A DNA stretch of 64,000 nucleotides from Bifidobacterium ramosum (lineage in GTDB: Bacteria; Actinomycetota; Actinomycetes; Actinomycetales; Bifidobacteriaceae). A program made the position numbers and the translations under genes. Positions 1 through 9,316 of this stretch are shown here, piece after piece. Positions within the stretch are counted from its first letter, which is position 1. Each line of letters begins with the position of its first letter. The stretch is taken from NCBI RefSeq assembly GCF_009299505.1, contig NZ_WBSM01000001.1, forward strand, positions 584,537 through 648,536, read 5' to 3'. A model generated the notes under the pieces. That model was given only the letters and a program-made list of their open reading frames with translations, was not told the DNA's origin and made no database searches.

Positions 1-252
1 GATGGCCGTCAAACCCGCCGCTACGCCAACTCCTACAGCAAGGAAGGAGCTTGATTTCGCATCGCCTTTCAAAGCCGCAAGCAGGGCCGCGAGCAGCAGC
101 AACACTCCGACGGCTCGACAAAGCAGACTCAGGACGTTTCCCGGGATCGCGAACGCGAGAGCCTGCAATGCTACGGATACGCACACCAGAATCACGACCA
201 GCCGTCTGGTGCCACCGTTTTGTACCGACGTGTTATGAGTGGTCTTTTCCAT
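1..252 (-). CDS. Membrane protein, 3' part cut off by window edge
   Basis: Begins at ATG 252 behind a purine-rich GGAAGGGAAG ribosome binding site and stays open for 84 codons to the window edge, so the C-terminus is not visible. A basic N-terminus (residues 1-16) is followed by hydrophobic stretches at about 17-38, 43-62 and 70-84, so it is an integral membrane protein. It follows the ABC operon on the same strand after a 144-nt gap and may be its last gene. I do not recognise the family, and it does not look like a lactococcin-972-type bacteriocin precursor. Confidence 0.6.
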   Translation of the reverse strand, partial: MEKTTHNTSVQNGGTRRLVVILVCVSVALQALAFAIPGNVLSLLCRAVGVLLLLAALLAALKGDAKSSSFLAVGVGVAAGLTAI

Positions 253-396
253 TGCGATCACTTCCCTTCCTCGGGACTCGGTTTCATCGCTATATCCATT
301 CAATCCGGGAACGGCCGACGGGACAACATCATGTCAAGCAATCGCATGACAGGTCTCGAACGTTACCGCATCATCATCGAAACCGCCGGCGGCACG

Positions 397-1053
397 TCAT
401 AGTTGGATGGTGTCGTCGCAGGCGTTGGAGACCTGGTCGGAGTGGGTGGCGATGATGACGACGCCGCCGTTTTCGGCCATGTCGCGCAGGGTGCGGATGA
501 CCATGTCGGCGTTGTCGTGGTCGAGGGCGCCGGTGGGTTCGTCGGCGAGGATGACGCCGGGCCGTTTGACGATGAGTCGCGCCAACGCGACGCGTTGCTG
601 TTCGCCGCCGGAGAGCTGATAGACGGGGTCGTGTTCACGGCCCTTGAGCCCGACGCGGTCCAATGCCCGGCTGATTCGGTCTCGCCTGTCCTGCCTGTTG
701 GCTGTGCCGTGCATTGCCACGTCGAGGTTCTGTTCGATGTCGGCGTTGTCGATCAGCGCGTAGTCCTGGAACAGGTAGCCCAGGGTGCGTTTGCGGAACA
801 GTCTGGCATGGCGCGGGTTCATGGCCGTCAGGTCGTCCGGCCCGCATTCCAGGGTTCCGGCGGTGGCGTGGTCGAGCAGACCGATGATGTTCAGCAACGT
901 CGATTTGCCCGAGCCGGACGGTCCGGTCAATGCGATCATCTGTCCCGGTTCGATGCGGAACGTGAGGTCGTGCCACAGGGTTCGTTTCCCGAAGGTCTTC
1001 CCGAGTCCGGTCGCGATGACGGGCGCGCCGGGCAGGCAGTGGTGGTCGTGCAT
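397..1053 (-). CDS. ABC transporter ATP-binding protein, bacteriocin-export type
   Basis: A 218-residue ATPase of the MacB/LolD class. It has Walker A GPSGSGKST, a Q-loop in YLFQDYALI, signature LSGGEQQRVALARL, Walker B VILADEPTGALD and the switch His in IATHSD. It has no membrane segments and must drive a separate permease, most likely the 698-residue protein whose stop codon lies 3 nt upstream. Small ATPases paired with very large permeases are typical of the lactococcin-972-group exporters. The substrate is unknown. ATG 1053 follows GAGG with suitable spacing. Confidence 0.85.
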   Translation of the reverse strand: MHDHHCLPGAPVIATGLGKTFGKRTLWHDLTFRIEPGQMIALTGPSGSGKSTLLNIIGLLDHATAGTLECGPDDLTAMNPRHARLFRKRTLGYLFQDYALIDNADIEQNLDVAMHGTANRQDRRDRISRALDRVGLKGREHDPVYQLSGGEQQRVALARLIVKRPGVILADEPTGALDHDNADMVIRTLRDMAENGGVVIIATHSDQVSNACDDTIQL

Positions 1054-1056
1054 GGT

Positions 1057-3153
1057 TCATTCCTCTCTGGAGTGGTTGGCGGCGAGGATACGCTCGTAGC
1101 GTGCGGTCGCCAGCAGGTAGACGAGCATGTTCACGATGGTGACGGCGGCGATGAACGCGGGCTGCCATCCGCCCAGCAGGTAGATGTCGGCGACGTTCCG
1201 GGAGCCCGTAGGGGTTCCGGCGCGCAGTCCGCTTTGGATGATCTGGTAGGTCGAGAAAAGGATCGGGGCGAGGGCCAGTATGGTTTCCGCGGTGATCGCG
1301 AGCCGGTGGGTGGCAGGGAAGCTCCAGCCGTGCACGTAGCGGGCGAAGATGCGTTGGGCGCCGCCGCGTACATGCGTCTGGGCGGCGGCGATGGCCGAGG
1401 CGATGAGGATGGCGATGGCGACGAGCACGTTCATCAGGTGGATGCGCAGGTTCGCCTGAAGCTTCGCGAAGTCCGCGGCCGCCTTCGCGCTGACGCTGCT
1501 CACGGCGTAGACGAACGGCTGCAGTCCGGCCTCGCGCAGCGAGACGAGCGCCTGGTCCGGGTCAGTGAGCATGGCGTTGCCCGCGGAGGCGTAGGCCGTG
1601 TAGTCGTCGGGAGAGAATATTCCGGTGTCGGAATCCACGCCGACGAGCACCGCGTCATGGAACAGGGTCTTCTGGTTCGGCATGTTCTGCTGCCCGTAGC
1701 CGAACAGGGACTGGCCGGACTTCCCTGTTAGCACGGTGATCCGGGGCGTCGCGACGCCATGCATCCGGCCCTGCGAGCCGATGAACGCCCGTACGACGTT
1801 CTCGATCCGCTCGCGTTGGTCCTGTTTCGAGGCGGGTATCACCACCAGCACCCCCTGGTTGGGCACTCGTGTGATCCGCCGGCCCGAGGCGTCTTGCACC
1901 GTCTGCGCGTGCAGATAGTTCGAGTTCACCACCAGCACGTTCCCGGACAGGGAAGCCGCGCCGTCCGCGGGCGAGCCCGTCTGGTTCGCAACGGCGGAAA
2001 ACTGCTCCAGCGTATATCCCTCCTCGGCAAGGATCATCCTGCCTTGTCGTTCCTGCGAGATCAGCCATCGGCCCGTCGCGGCCGCATACCGGTCCTGCTC
2101 ATCGGAGGAGAGCCGGGGGTTGAGCCTGATGGCGCTGGCTTGGCCCGCCGTGGCCCATGCCCGTTGGGCTTCGGCCTGGTCCAGGGCCTGGCCCACGGCC
2201 ATCCCCGCGTAGATGACCGCCCAGACGGCCAGGATCACGGCGGGCACGCGCACGCAGTAGATCAGCCCTGACGCCAGACGCGCCGACAAGCGTCCCTTGA
2301 GCGATGCCAGCAGCGGCGAACGGGACGCCACCATAAACCCGATGAGATACGCCACGACGATCACCATGAGGAACACGGCGAACACGCCGGCCGCCAGCGC
2401 CAATGCCGCGCCCATATGCGACGCATGGTTGTACAGGGCCAGGAATCCCGTGAACCCCAGCAGCACGACCAGGATCGCGGCCAGGGCCTGGCGGATGTTG
2501 GCGCGGACGTCACGCGCGATGACGCTCCAGCCGGAGTTGCCCTGCAGACGCTGCACGGCATACCCCTTGACGTTCATCAACGCGAACATGCCCGCCAGCA
2601 TCGCGCACAGCAGGACCGTCACCGCAAAGCCCACCCCCAGCGGCTGATTGCCCAGCCACTGCGCGTACGAAGCCGTGTAGTCAGTCTTGACATCCACCTC
2701 ATACCCGTCGGCATGAAACCGCTCGGCGAACGCCCGGGTCGCGGCCGTGTCACCGTACACGTAGTAGCTACCGCGCGGGTCCTGCCCCGAAAGCCGGGAG
2801 AACGACGATACCGTCGTCGTCATCGAACGGGTGAACCCCGGATACCCGTCGGCCAGCCAACGGGCCGGCTCCCCCGACCTGTCCCCGACAGCCACATACA
2901 CGGACCTCGCGCCGCCCGGATCCTTGATATCCTCCACCAGCTTGACGATGCCGGCGCCCGTGTCACCGGCCGTCCGTTCGATCCCCACGATGGTCGACGA
3001 ACTGGGCACGGACGGCGTCGCCCCCGACACCTGCACCGTGCCCCGCACGCCCAACGGCGCCACGGCATCCAACCCGCTGAGCATCACGAACGAACCGACA
3101 ACGGCGACCAGCACCGCCACCAACACCGCAAGCCGAATGGTCCTGCCTCGCAT
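1057..3153 (-). CDS. Large ABC permease, bacteriocin-associated membrane protein type
   Basis: A 698-residue membrane protein. I chose ATG 3153, which follows GGGAGG and directly precedes a typical MRGRTIRL transmembrane start; an in-frame start at 3225 would overlap the upstream ATPase. The layout is one N-terminal helix (about 7-26), an extracytoplasmic domain, a central block of helices (about 180-330), a second long extracytoplasmic domain, and C-terminal helices (about 590-690). This matches the bacteriocin-associated integral membrane (DUF1430-like) proteins. It sits between two ATPase genes and overlaps neither. The family call rests on architecture and context only. Confidence 0.6.
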   Translation of the reverse strand: MRGRTIRLAVLVAVLVAVVGSFVMLSGLDAVAPLGVRGTVQVSGATPSVPSSSTIVGIERTAGDTGAGIVKLVEDIKDPGGARSVYVAVGDRSGEPARWLADGYPGFTRSMTTTVSSFSRLSGQDPRGSYYVYGDTAATRAFAERFHADGYEVDVKTDYTASYAQWLGNQPLGVGFAVTVLLCAMLAGMFALMNVKGYAVQRLQGNSGWSVIARDVRANIRQALAAILVVLLGFTGFLALYNHASHMGAALALAAGVFAVFLMVIVVAYLIGFMVASRSPLLASLKGRLSARLASGLIYCVRVPAVILAVWAVIYAGMAVGQALDQAEAQRAWATAGQASAIRLNPRLSSDEQDRYAAATGRWLISQERQGRMILAEEGYTLEQFSAVANQTGSPADGAASLSGNVLVVNSNYLHAQTVQDASGRRITRVPNQGVLVVIPASKQDQRERIENVVRAFIGSQGRMHGVATPRITVLTGKSGQSLFGYGQQNMPNQKTLFHDAVLVGVDSDTGIFSPDDYTAYASAGNAMLTDPDQALVSLREAGLQPFVYAVSSVSAKAAADFAKLQANLRIHLMNVLVAIAILIASAIAAAQTHVRGGAQRIFARYVHGWSFPATHRLAITAETILALAPILFSTYQIIQSGLRAGTPTGSRNVADIYLLGGWQPAFIAAVTIVNMLVYLLATARYERILAANHSREE

Positions 3154-3166
3154 CACACCCTCCCTG

Positions 3167-3820
3167 TCATGCCGCGCGGCCCAGTTCCAGCACCCGATCG
3201 CATTGCCGCGCGATGCCGGTGTCATGGGTCACGACGATCAGCGTCTTGCCGTATTCGTGCTGCAGGGCGAGCATCTCGTCGAAGACGTGCTGGGCGAGCG
3301 TGTGGTCGAGCGCGCCGGTCGGCTCGTCGGCGAGGAGCACGTCGCCGGGTTTGAGGATGCACCGGGCGAGGGCGACGCGCTGCTGTTCGCCACCGGACAG
3401 GGTCGCGACCTTGTCGTCGATGACGTTGCCGAGGCCGAGCCGCGTGAGCATGGCCTTGGCCTTGCGCTGCTTGACCTGTTTGTTGCCGGGCATGAACTTC
3501 ATGCCGAGCATGACGTTGCCGAGCGCGCTCAGATCGTTGATGAGCGCATACGACTGGAACAGGTAGTTGATCGTGGTGCGGCGCAACATGGTCGCCTTGC
3601 CGCTGTTGATGTCCGGCAGGCGTTGCCCGTCGAGCGTGATCGTGCCGCCGGTGGGCGAGTCCAATAGTCCGATGATGTTGAGCAGGGTCGATTTGCCCGA
3701 CCCGGACGGTCCGATGATGGCCAGGCTGCCGCCGGTCGGCACGGTGAAGGACAAATGCTGCAGGATGGTGCGGCTGCCGTAGGTCTTGCACAGATCGTTG
3801 ACGATGATGCTCGTGGACAT
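3167..3820 (-). CDS. ABC transporter ATP-binding protein, bacteriocin-export type
   Basis: A 217-residue ATPase, a clear paralogue of the one at 397-1053. Walker A is GPSGSGKST, signature LSGGEQQRVALARC, Walker B VLLADEPTGALD, followed by VVTHDTG. ATG 3820 is preceded by GGAG at good spacing; the longer in-frame start at 3856 has no clear site. It lies between the two large permease genes, so the operon reads permease, ATPase, permease, ATPase. The pairing of each ATPase with its permease is inferred from order. Confidence 0.85.
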   Translation of the reverse strand: MSTSIIVNDLCKTYGSRTILQHLSFTVPTGGSLAIIGPSGSGKSTLLNIIGLLDSPTGGTITLDGQRLPDINSGKATMLRRTTINYLFQSYALINDLSALGNVMLGMKFMPGNKQVKQRKAKAMLTRLGLGNVIDDKVATLSGGEQQRVALARCILKPGDVLLADEPTGALDHTLAQHVFDEMLALQHEYGKTLIVVTHDTGIARQCDRVLELGRAA

Positions 3821-3913
3821 GGGATGCTCCTTGTATGAACGCTGGTTGGAAAACAATGACTGAGTAACGATTGGCCGGAACGGTGCCGGGATGTCGGTAT
3901 GCGAGGCGGTGGC

Positions 3914-6118
3914 TCATTCCGTTTTGATCATGGTCTGCAGTTGGCTCGTGGCGAGCGTCCGCGACTGGACCGTCATGAGGATCAGCTGGAACAGCATGGT
4001 CGCCCCGGCCGCGATGATGCCCGCCTTCGAGCCCAGCAGCAGCGCGGCGAGCAGCGCGACAGCCGATACGGTGACGATGAGCGTGAAGGCCGGCGCGAAG
4101 ATGCGCCGCAGCGGGTAGCCGAGGAGTCGTTTGACGGCGATGGTCTCCCGGTAGGTCATGGCGTAGATGCGGCATAGTGTGGCGACGCCGATGAGTTGGA
4201 AGATCATAGCGGTGATGGCGAGGCCGCCGAACAGTTGCAGGAATTCGGTGAGGTTTTTACGCATGCCGGCGATGAAGTCGGCGGTCGTGCGGAAGACCGG
4301 GTTGTTGTCTTCGAGCTGGTATTTGGCGAGGTAGTCCGGTGTCGTGTACCGTTGGGCGGCGGACTCGTCGAGTTTGATGTAGCTGTTCGTCAGGCCGACC
4401 GCGCCGAGGCTTTCCGTCTCGAACGGCGTCATGTTCGCGCTGGTGGCCAGCAGGATCACCGGATCGGTGACGTTGGAGGGCAGGTCGGGGTCGTCGCTCC
4501 AGGTGAACAGTGGCGTGGACGGATGGTAGGCGGCGAAGCCGACCGTGCCCGTGTCCATGAACGTGGTGTGGACGCTGCTTTCCCAAGTCTTGTATGTCAT
4601 GCTGGTTTCGGTCAGGTAGCCGCGCATGCGCTCCTGTTCGTCCCGTGGCATGGTGTCGGGGATCAGGTAGACGCGTTCGCCCGCCTCGGCCCGCGCCGTC
4701 GCGTCCGGGTCGACGGCGAACCCCTGCGCGGCGAGGTAGCTCGGGGACATGGCGAAGTACCAGAACGCCTGTTCGGGAACCTGCTGGTAGAGGTGCCGCC
4801 AGGACGCGACGAGATCGCGGCTGAAGTATCGGGTGTTGGCGAGGTACACGCCGTCGTCGTGTTCGATCGACGCGTACCAGTCGTAGATCTCCTTCGCATG
4901 GTCGCCGGACAGGCCCGACGTCGACGTGTGGTTCGTGCCGCGCGAGTCCTTGTACAGGATGCGCATCGACCGGTACCGGCTCCATTGCGCGCTCACCTGC
5001 GTCAGGTTACGAATGCCGTCCATCGGCGCGTCCAACGCGTGCGCTCCGGCGACCAGTCCGGCCGACGCGAGCACGTATACGATCGCGATCACTGCCAGCA
5101 TCGCCCGTTTCGACACGCGGTTGCGTATCGCCGCCACCGGCCGCACGGACAGCAACGCCAGCAGGCCGCAGCCCAACGCCAGCAGCACGATCACGGCCGT
5201 GGCCAGGCTCGGCGCCAGCACGGCCAATACCAGTTGCGGGGTGACCGGGAATCCGGTCAACCCCCAGCCCATGACAAGGACGGGAATCGGGATCACCGCC
5301 GGCAGGAACAGCAGGAACGGACGGTACAATGCGGCCGCGTACCCCGTCCGCGACCATCCGAGCAGCATGTACACGCCCAGTCGCGAGAACTCCTGGAACG
5401 TGCCCAACACCACGATCAGTGTCAGCGCCAGCGACGCCACGGCGATCAACGCCAGCGTGACCAACGTCATGAAACTGTCCGTGACCGACGAACCGGACGA
5501 GGCCGATGTCAACTGGTCGCCGGGAATGCCGCTCGCCTCGCTCACCCGGGACACGAGATCCCGGAACCGGCCGTCATCCAACCCGACGATGCGGTAATCG
5601 CCGTTGACGGTGCCGGACCGGCGCACCAGCGTGTCCAACCGCTCCACCACCAGCCGTACGCCAGAATGCGTGCCGGGCAGGTCGGCGATCATATCCGGAC
5701 GCACCTGATCCAAACCCAAGGTCGCGTTCTCGTTCGCCGCCTCCATCAACCGGGAAAGATTATGCTCGTCCAACACCGACGCGCCGAGATACCGCAACCG
5801 CATCGCCGAAGCATGCGCCGTCACGTCACCATACACGCCCAACCGGTACCCGCCCGCGGAACCATCCACCGGCGACGTCAGCAAATCAGAACGCACGACC
5901 ACGCCACCATCAGCGCCGACCGTGTCCAGCAAAGCGTCCAAGGTCCGATCGGACCGGTCCTGCGGCACATCGGACAACGACAACAGGCGGCCCTGCTTCG
6001 GATACTCGCGCATCGCCGTGAAATACCCGTCACCCAGCACGAACACCGCCATCAAACCGGACAACGAAACCAACACCACCGTCAACACACAGACGGCAAC
6101 CTCCAACAGCCTGTTCAT
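3914..6118 (-). CDS. Large ABC permease, first gene of double ABC operon
   Basis: A 734-residue membrane protein with the same plan as the permease at 1057-3153: an N-terminal helix (about 5-30), an extracytoplasmic domain to about 210, four helices at about 215-360, a second extracytoplasmic domain to about 640, and two or three C-terminal helices. Overall sequence similarity between the two permeases is low, so this is an old duplication or two distinct members. It is the 5' gene of the operon and ends 94 nt before the next ATPase start. Likely role: export of, or immunity to, a peptide. No precursor peptide gene is visible in the window. Confidence 0.6.
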   Translation of the reverse strand: MNRLLEVAVCVLTVVLVSLSGLMAVFVLGDGYFTAMREYPKQGRLLSLSDVPQDRSDRTLDALLDTVGADGGVVVRSDLLTSPVDGSAGGYRLGVYGDVTAHASAMRLRYLGASVLDEHNLSRLMEAANENATLGLDQVRPDMIADLPGTHSGVRLVVERLDTLVRRSGTVNGDYRIVGLDDGRFRDLVSRVSEASGIPGDQLTSASSGSSVTDSFMTLVTLALIAVASLALTLIVVLGTFQEFSRLGVYMLLGWSRTGYAAALYRPFLLFLPAVIPIPVLVMGWGLTGFPVTPQLVLAVLAPSLATAVIVLLALGCGLLALLSVRPVAAIRNRVSKRAMLAVIAIVYVLASAGLVAGAHALDAPMDGIRNLTQVSAQWSRYRSMRILYKDSRGTNHTSTSGLSGDHAKEIYDWYASIEHDDGVYLANTRYFSRDLVASWRHLYQQVPEQAFWYFAMSPSYLAAQGFAVDPDATARAEAGERVYLIPDTMPRDEQERMRGYLTETSMTYKTWESSVHTTFMDTGTVGFAAYHPSTPLFTWSDDPDLPSNVTDPVILLATSANMTPFETESLGAVGLTNSYIKLDESAAQRYTTPDYLAKYQLEDNNPVFRTTADFIAGMRKNLTEFLQLFGGLAITAMIFQLIGVATLCRIYAMTYRETIAVKRLLGYPLRRIFAPAFTLIVTVSAVALLAALLLGSKAGIIAAGATMLFQLILMTVQSRTLATSQLQTMIKTE

Positions 6119-6352
6119 GCCGTTCCCCTTCCCGCCGCAACCTCGCGGCGAACGCTATGACTCCATACTCCCCCGGCCCGCCAGGGCTCTCCATCGGGCA
6201 AAGGAATGAACGCGCGTATCATCCGCAAGAACGATGCATCCGACTCTCACGACTCCCCACATGCGGAAAACGGAGTCATTCCACGTTCGACGACCACCCT
6301 GCGATAGCGTTGGCGATAAGCATCCGCACACACTGATCAACCGGGAGGCCCA
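6119..6352. other. Divergent spacer between ABC operon and GNAT gene
   Basis: A 234-nt gap between divergently transcribed genes. It must hold both promoters, but I see no convincing -35/-10 pair. The GNAT ribosome binding site GGGAGG is at its right edge. No other structure stands out. Confidence 0.4.
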
Positions 6353-6994
6353 ATGAGCGAGATCATTAAGACCGAACGCCTGCTGCTGCGCCCGTGGAAG
6401 ACCGACGATCACGCCGAGGCTGATTCCCTGTTCCAGTACGCTTCGGACCCGCAGGTCGGACTGTTGTGTGGCTGGCCGCCGCACAGGAACGTTGAGGAGA
6501 GCACGCGTGTCATTCGCGACGTGTTCTCGGTCCAACATAACTGGGCCGTCACCGTTCGGGATACCGCGGCGGCGGGCGTCGGTGTTGACGAACCCGTCGG
6601 ATGCATCGAGTTGAAGCCTCTCCGTCACATCGGCAACATCGGCGACAGCGACGATTCAGACTCCACACTCGACGAACGCTACCTCCGATATGTCGGCGGC
6701 AACGCACTGGAACTCGGCTATTGGATCGGCCGCCCGTTCTGGGGCAAAGGATACATGCCCGAAGCGCTGCATGTCGTGCTCGACTACGCGTTCGGCACGC
6801 TGCATGTGGACGCCGTGTGGGGCGCCCACTACACGGACAACATGCAGTCCGGCCGCGTGATGGAGAAATGCGGCATGCAGGTCGCCGGCGAATCGAAGCA
6901 CAACCATTTCCCGCTGATCAACGAATACCACGATGAGACCCTTCGCATCATCACCGCCGACGATTGGTCGGCGAGGCGCGAACCCATCCGTTAG
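6353..6994 (+). CDS. GNAT family N-acetyltransferase, RimJ/RimL-like
   Basis: A 213-residue protein. The N-terminal TERLLLRPWKTDD and the later LELGYWIGRPFWGKGYMPEA are hallmarks of the RimJ/RimL (Acetyltransf_3) group, which transfer acetyl from acetyl-CoA to protein N-termini or small amines. The acetyl-CoA-binding R/Q-x-x-G-x-A region is represented by WGKGYMPEAL (about residues 131-140). A loop of about 30 residues rich in Asp and Ser (about 88-110) is inserted mid-domain. Start ATG follows GGGAGG. Substrate cannot be predicted. Confidence 0.85.
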   Translation: MSEIIKTERLLLRPWKTDDHAEADSLFQYASDPQVGLLCGWPPHRNVEESTRVIRDVFSVQHNWAVTVRDTAAAGVGVDEPVGCIELKPLRHIGNIGDSDDSDSTLDERYLRYVGGNALELGYWIGRPFWGKGYMPEALHVVLDYAFGTLHVDAVWGAHYTDNMQSGRVMEKCGMQVAGESKHNHFPLINEYHDETLRIITADDWSARREPIR

Positions 6995-7060
6995 GTCCGT
7001 TACGCTCATGGCAGGCCCCCACCAAGGCCCCGGTCATCCCGTGGATAAGTGTCGACACGA

Positions 7061-7133
7061 CCCCTATCCACTGATAGATGCCACAATATAACCTATCTAT
7101 AGGTCGATATTGTCAAAAACAACCTATAGAGAC
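7061..7133 (+). promoter_or_regulatory. Dyad-rich operator/promoter region upstream of fic
   Basis: An AT-rich island in GC-rich DNA, with several inverted repeats. CTATC/GATAG arms lie around 7064-7076. ACCTAT-CT-ATAGGT is centred near 7097 inside larger arms CAATAT/ATATTG (7083-7111). A further half site ACCTATAG lies near 7123. A TATAAC box near 7086 could serve as -10. Repeated ACCTAT half sites suggest binding by a dimeric repressor, perhaps the Fic protein itself through its C-terminal winged helix. That last step is inference. Confidence 0.5.
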
Positions 7134-8435
7134 ATGGTTGCGGACTGCGTAACGGTCACCCAACCGGAAAGCGGCATATACGAAATGGACTACAGGAGCG
7201 TCAGGCAGACCGCGCATATGAGCCGGTCCACGAAGAAGCTAGAGGAAATCGCCGATGAAGAATACTCACATCGCCTTGATGGATGGAGCACATTCCGTTC
7301 CGGCATCGTTCTGCGGGGGTACGAGGTTTTCGTCGTCAACTTCCGCGAACTCACCACATGCGCCGATGCGATTCGCGAACAGGACAACAACGTCACCGCC
7401 TTGTGGAATTCATTGCCGACGCTCGCACGCCGCGCATATCTGTATGACCTTATCGGCGAAGAGATGAAAAGCACCAATGACATCGAGGGTGTGCGATCCA
7501 CGCGCAAGGAGATTGGCTTGGCATTGGAAGCCGCGACCAAGCATGGCAGTCACGCCCGGTTCAGTGAGTTCGCCCGCCTGTTTCTCGCGCTCAGCGACGA
7601 CGATCCCGCACGCCACTCGTTGCCGGAAACGCTCGAGGACATCCGCGGCATCTACGACAAGGTCGTCGCCGGGGAACTCGACGCCGGAGACGAGCCGGAC
7701 GGCGACCTGTTCCGCAACGGTCCCGTGTACATCGACGAACCCGCGACCGGGCGACGTATCCACACCGGCATCACCCCGGAATCCGAGATCAAAGTAGCGC
7801 TCACGCAGTGGCTGGCACTCACCCGCAACCGGGACGTGCCGCCGCTGATCCGCGCCTCCATGTGCCACTTCGCATTCGAGTACATCCACCCGTTCTACGA
7901 CGGCAACGGTCGCACCGGCCGTTTCCTGTTCGCCCTCCAGCTTCGCCAGCATTTGAGCGCACCCACCGTCATGAGTCTCAGTCCTGTCATTTCCGAAGAC
8001 AAAGACCGATACTATAAGGCGTTTGAAGATGCGCAGCATCCGTTGAACCGTCGAGACGCCAGCCTGTTTACCTATCGGATGATGCAATTCATCGCAAAAG
8101 CGCAGAATCGTCTCATCGACGAGCTGTCGACCAGACGATCCATGCTTATGCGGTCTCTCGCAGAACTTGACCGACTGCGTTCGGCAAGGGACTGGGACGA
8201 CGATGCGGCGAACATCGTGGCCATGCTCATCCAAGAGGAATTGTTCGGGGTCGCTTCCCACAGCATCACCAGACCGTGGCTGCGCGAATCGACGGGATTG
8301 GGACGAGACAGAACCAATCATGCACTGGATGCCCTCACCGAAGACGGGACCCTCATCGCCACGGGGCAACGGCCTGTGCGCTATGAGCTGTCGGATGCCA
8401 TACGCACTGCGATTATAGGGGCAGACCGGAAGTGA
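7134..8435 (+). CDS. Class II Fic family protein (AMPylase-like) with winged-helix C-terminus
   Basis: Fic enzymes transfer AMP or other nucleotide moieties to proteins. The catalytic motif HPFYDGNGRTGR is present and intact. Further N-terminal, TNDIEG fits the inhibitory consensus (S/T)xxxE(G/N), so this is an autoinhibited class II Fic in which the Glu occludes the ATP gamma-phosphate site. The last 90 residues resemble a winged-helix module, as in other regulatory Fic proteins. ATG 7134 gives 433 residues. A TTG at 7110 (441 residues) is also open, but it lies on the edge of the operator dyad. No antitoxin-sized partner gene is adjacent. Confidence 0.88.
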   Translation: MVADCVTVTQPESGIYEMDYRSVRQTAHMSRSTKKLEEIADEEYSHRLDGWSTFRSGIVLRGYEVFVVNFRELTTCADAIREQDNNVTALWNSLPTLARRAYLYDLIGEEMKSTNDIEGVRSTRKEIGLALEAATKHGSHARFSEFARLFLALSDDDPARHSLPETLEDIRGIYDKVVAGELDAGDEPDGDLFRNGPVYIDEPATGRRIHTGITPESEIKVALTQWLALTRNRDVPPLIRASMCHFAFEYIHPFYDGNGRTGRFLFALQLRQHLSAPTVMSLSPVISEDKDRYYKAFEDAQHPLNRRDASLFTYRMMQFIAKAQNRLIDELSTRRSMLMRSLAELDRLRSARDWDDDAANIVAMLIQEELFGVASHSITRPWLRESTGLGRDRTNHALDALTEDGTLIATGQRPVRYELSDAIRTAIIGADRK

Positions 8436-8617
8436 CGTTCCGCGCGGATGATGCGATAGAACAGCCGTTACGGTCGCGATGCGTTGCTCACCGGCGTTTC
8501 TTGGCATGAACTTCGGCAACGATCCGGCGCGCGGTCTGATTTGCCCCGCGGCCGGCGCTTGCGGACGCCGCTGACGATATGATGTCCGGTGACCGGATTG
8601 TTTCGAGGTGGTGGCAT

Positions 8618-9316
8618 ATGTATGACAGGAAACGGTTCCGCCTTGCGGTGGTGGACAACGACCCGTTGACGGTGACGATGCTGACGTTGCTGATACGCCG
8701 CAATCTCCCCGAGGTCGACGTGACGTGGGCGTGCCGGCGTGGCCGGGATGCGGTCGCCCGTTGCCTGTCGGCCGATTCCCGTCCGGATGTGCTGCTGGTG
8801 GACATGTCGTTGGAAGGCATGAGCGGCGTCGAGGTGTGCCGACGAATTCGCGCGGCGACGGCCGATGTCGTGTTGATCGGTGTCACGTCGTTCTCGTTGG
8901 AGCATTACGCAGCCGATGCGCTGGCCGCCGGCGCACAGTGCGTGATGGACAAGGCGCGGGTGGCGGATATCTGCGATGCAGCGGTCGCGCTGGTCAACGG
9001 GCGCGCGCTGCGCACCCAGTACGTGTCGGAGCTGACCGCCGTCCAATCGCATGCGTTGCTCGCGAAGCACGACGAGACCGACGCCGATGACGATGCCGCA
9101 GCGCGCCTGGCGGCCGCCGCGGCTGTCGCGTCGTTGACAGATCGTGAGCGCGAGGTCATGCGATTGTGCGCGCAGGGGCGCAGTTCGCGTGAGATCGGCG
9201 AGTTGCTTGGCGTCGGCGAGTCGTCGGTGAAGACGTATGTGATGCGTGCGGCGAGGAAACTGGGCGCGAGGAATCGGACGCAGGCGGTGGCCGAATGGCT
9301 GATGTTGCAGGACTGA
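8618..9316 (+). CDS. NarL/LuxR-type response regulator
   Basis: A 232-residue protein with a receiver domain (acid pocket in VVDNDP; likely phospho-acceptor D62 in LLVDMSLEGMSG) joined by an Asp/Ala-rich linker to a LuxR-type helix-turn-helix at about 170-226 (LTDREREVMRLCAQGRSSRE...). ATG 8618 follows GAGGTGG. Its end overlaps the sensor kinase gene by 22 nt, so they form a translationally coupled two-component pair. The target genes are unknown; the flanking Fic and accessory genes give no firm hint. Confidence 0.9.
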   Translation: MYDRKRFRLAVVDNDPLTVTMLTLLIRRNLPEVDVTWACRRGRDAVARCLSADSRPDVLLVDMSLEGMSGVEVCRRIRAATADVVLIGVTSFSLEHYAADALAAGAQCVMDKARVADICDAAVALVNGRALRTQYVSELTAVQSHALLAKHDETDADDDAAARLAAAAAVASLTDREREVMRLCAQGRSSREIGELLGVGESSVKTYVMRAARKLGARNRTQAVAEWLMLQD

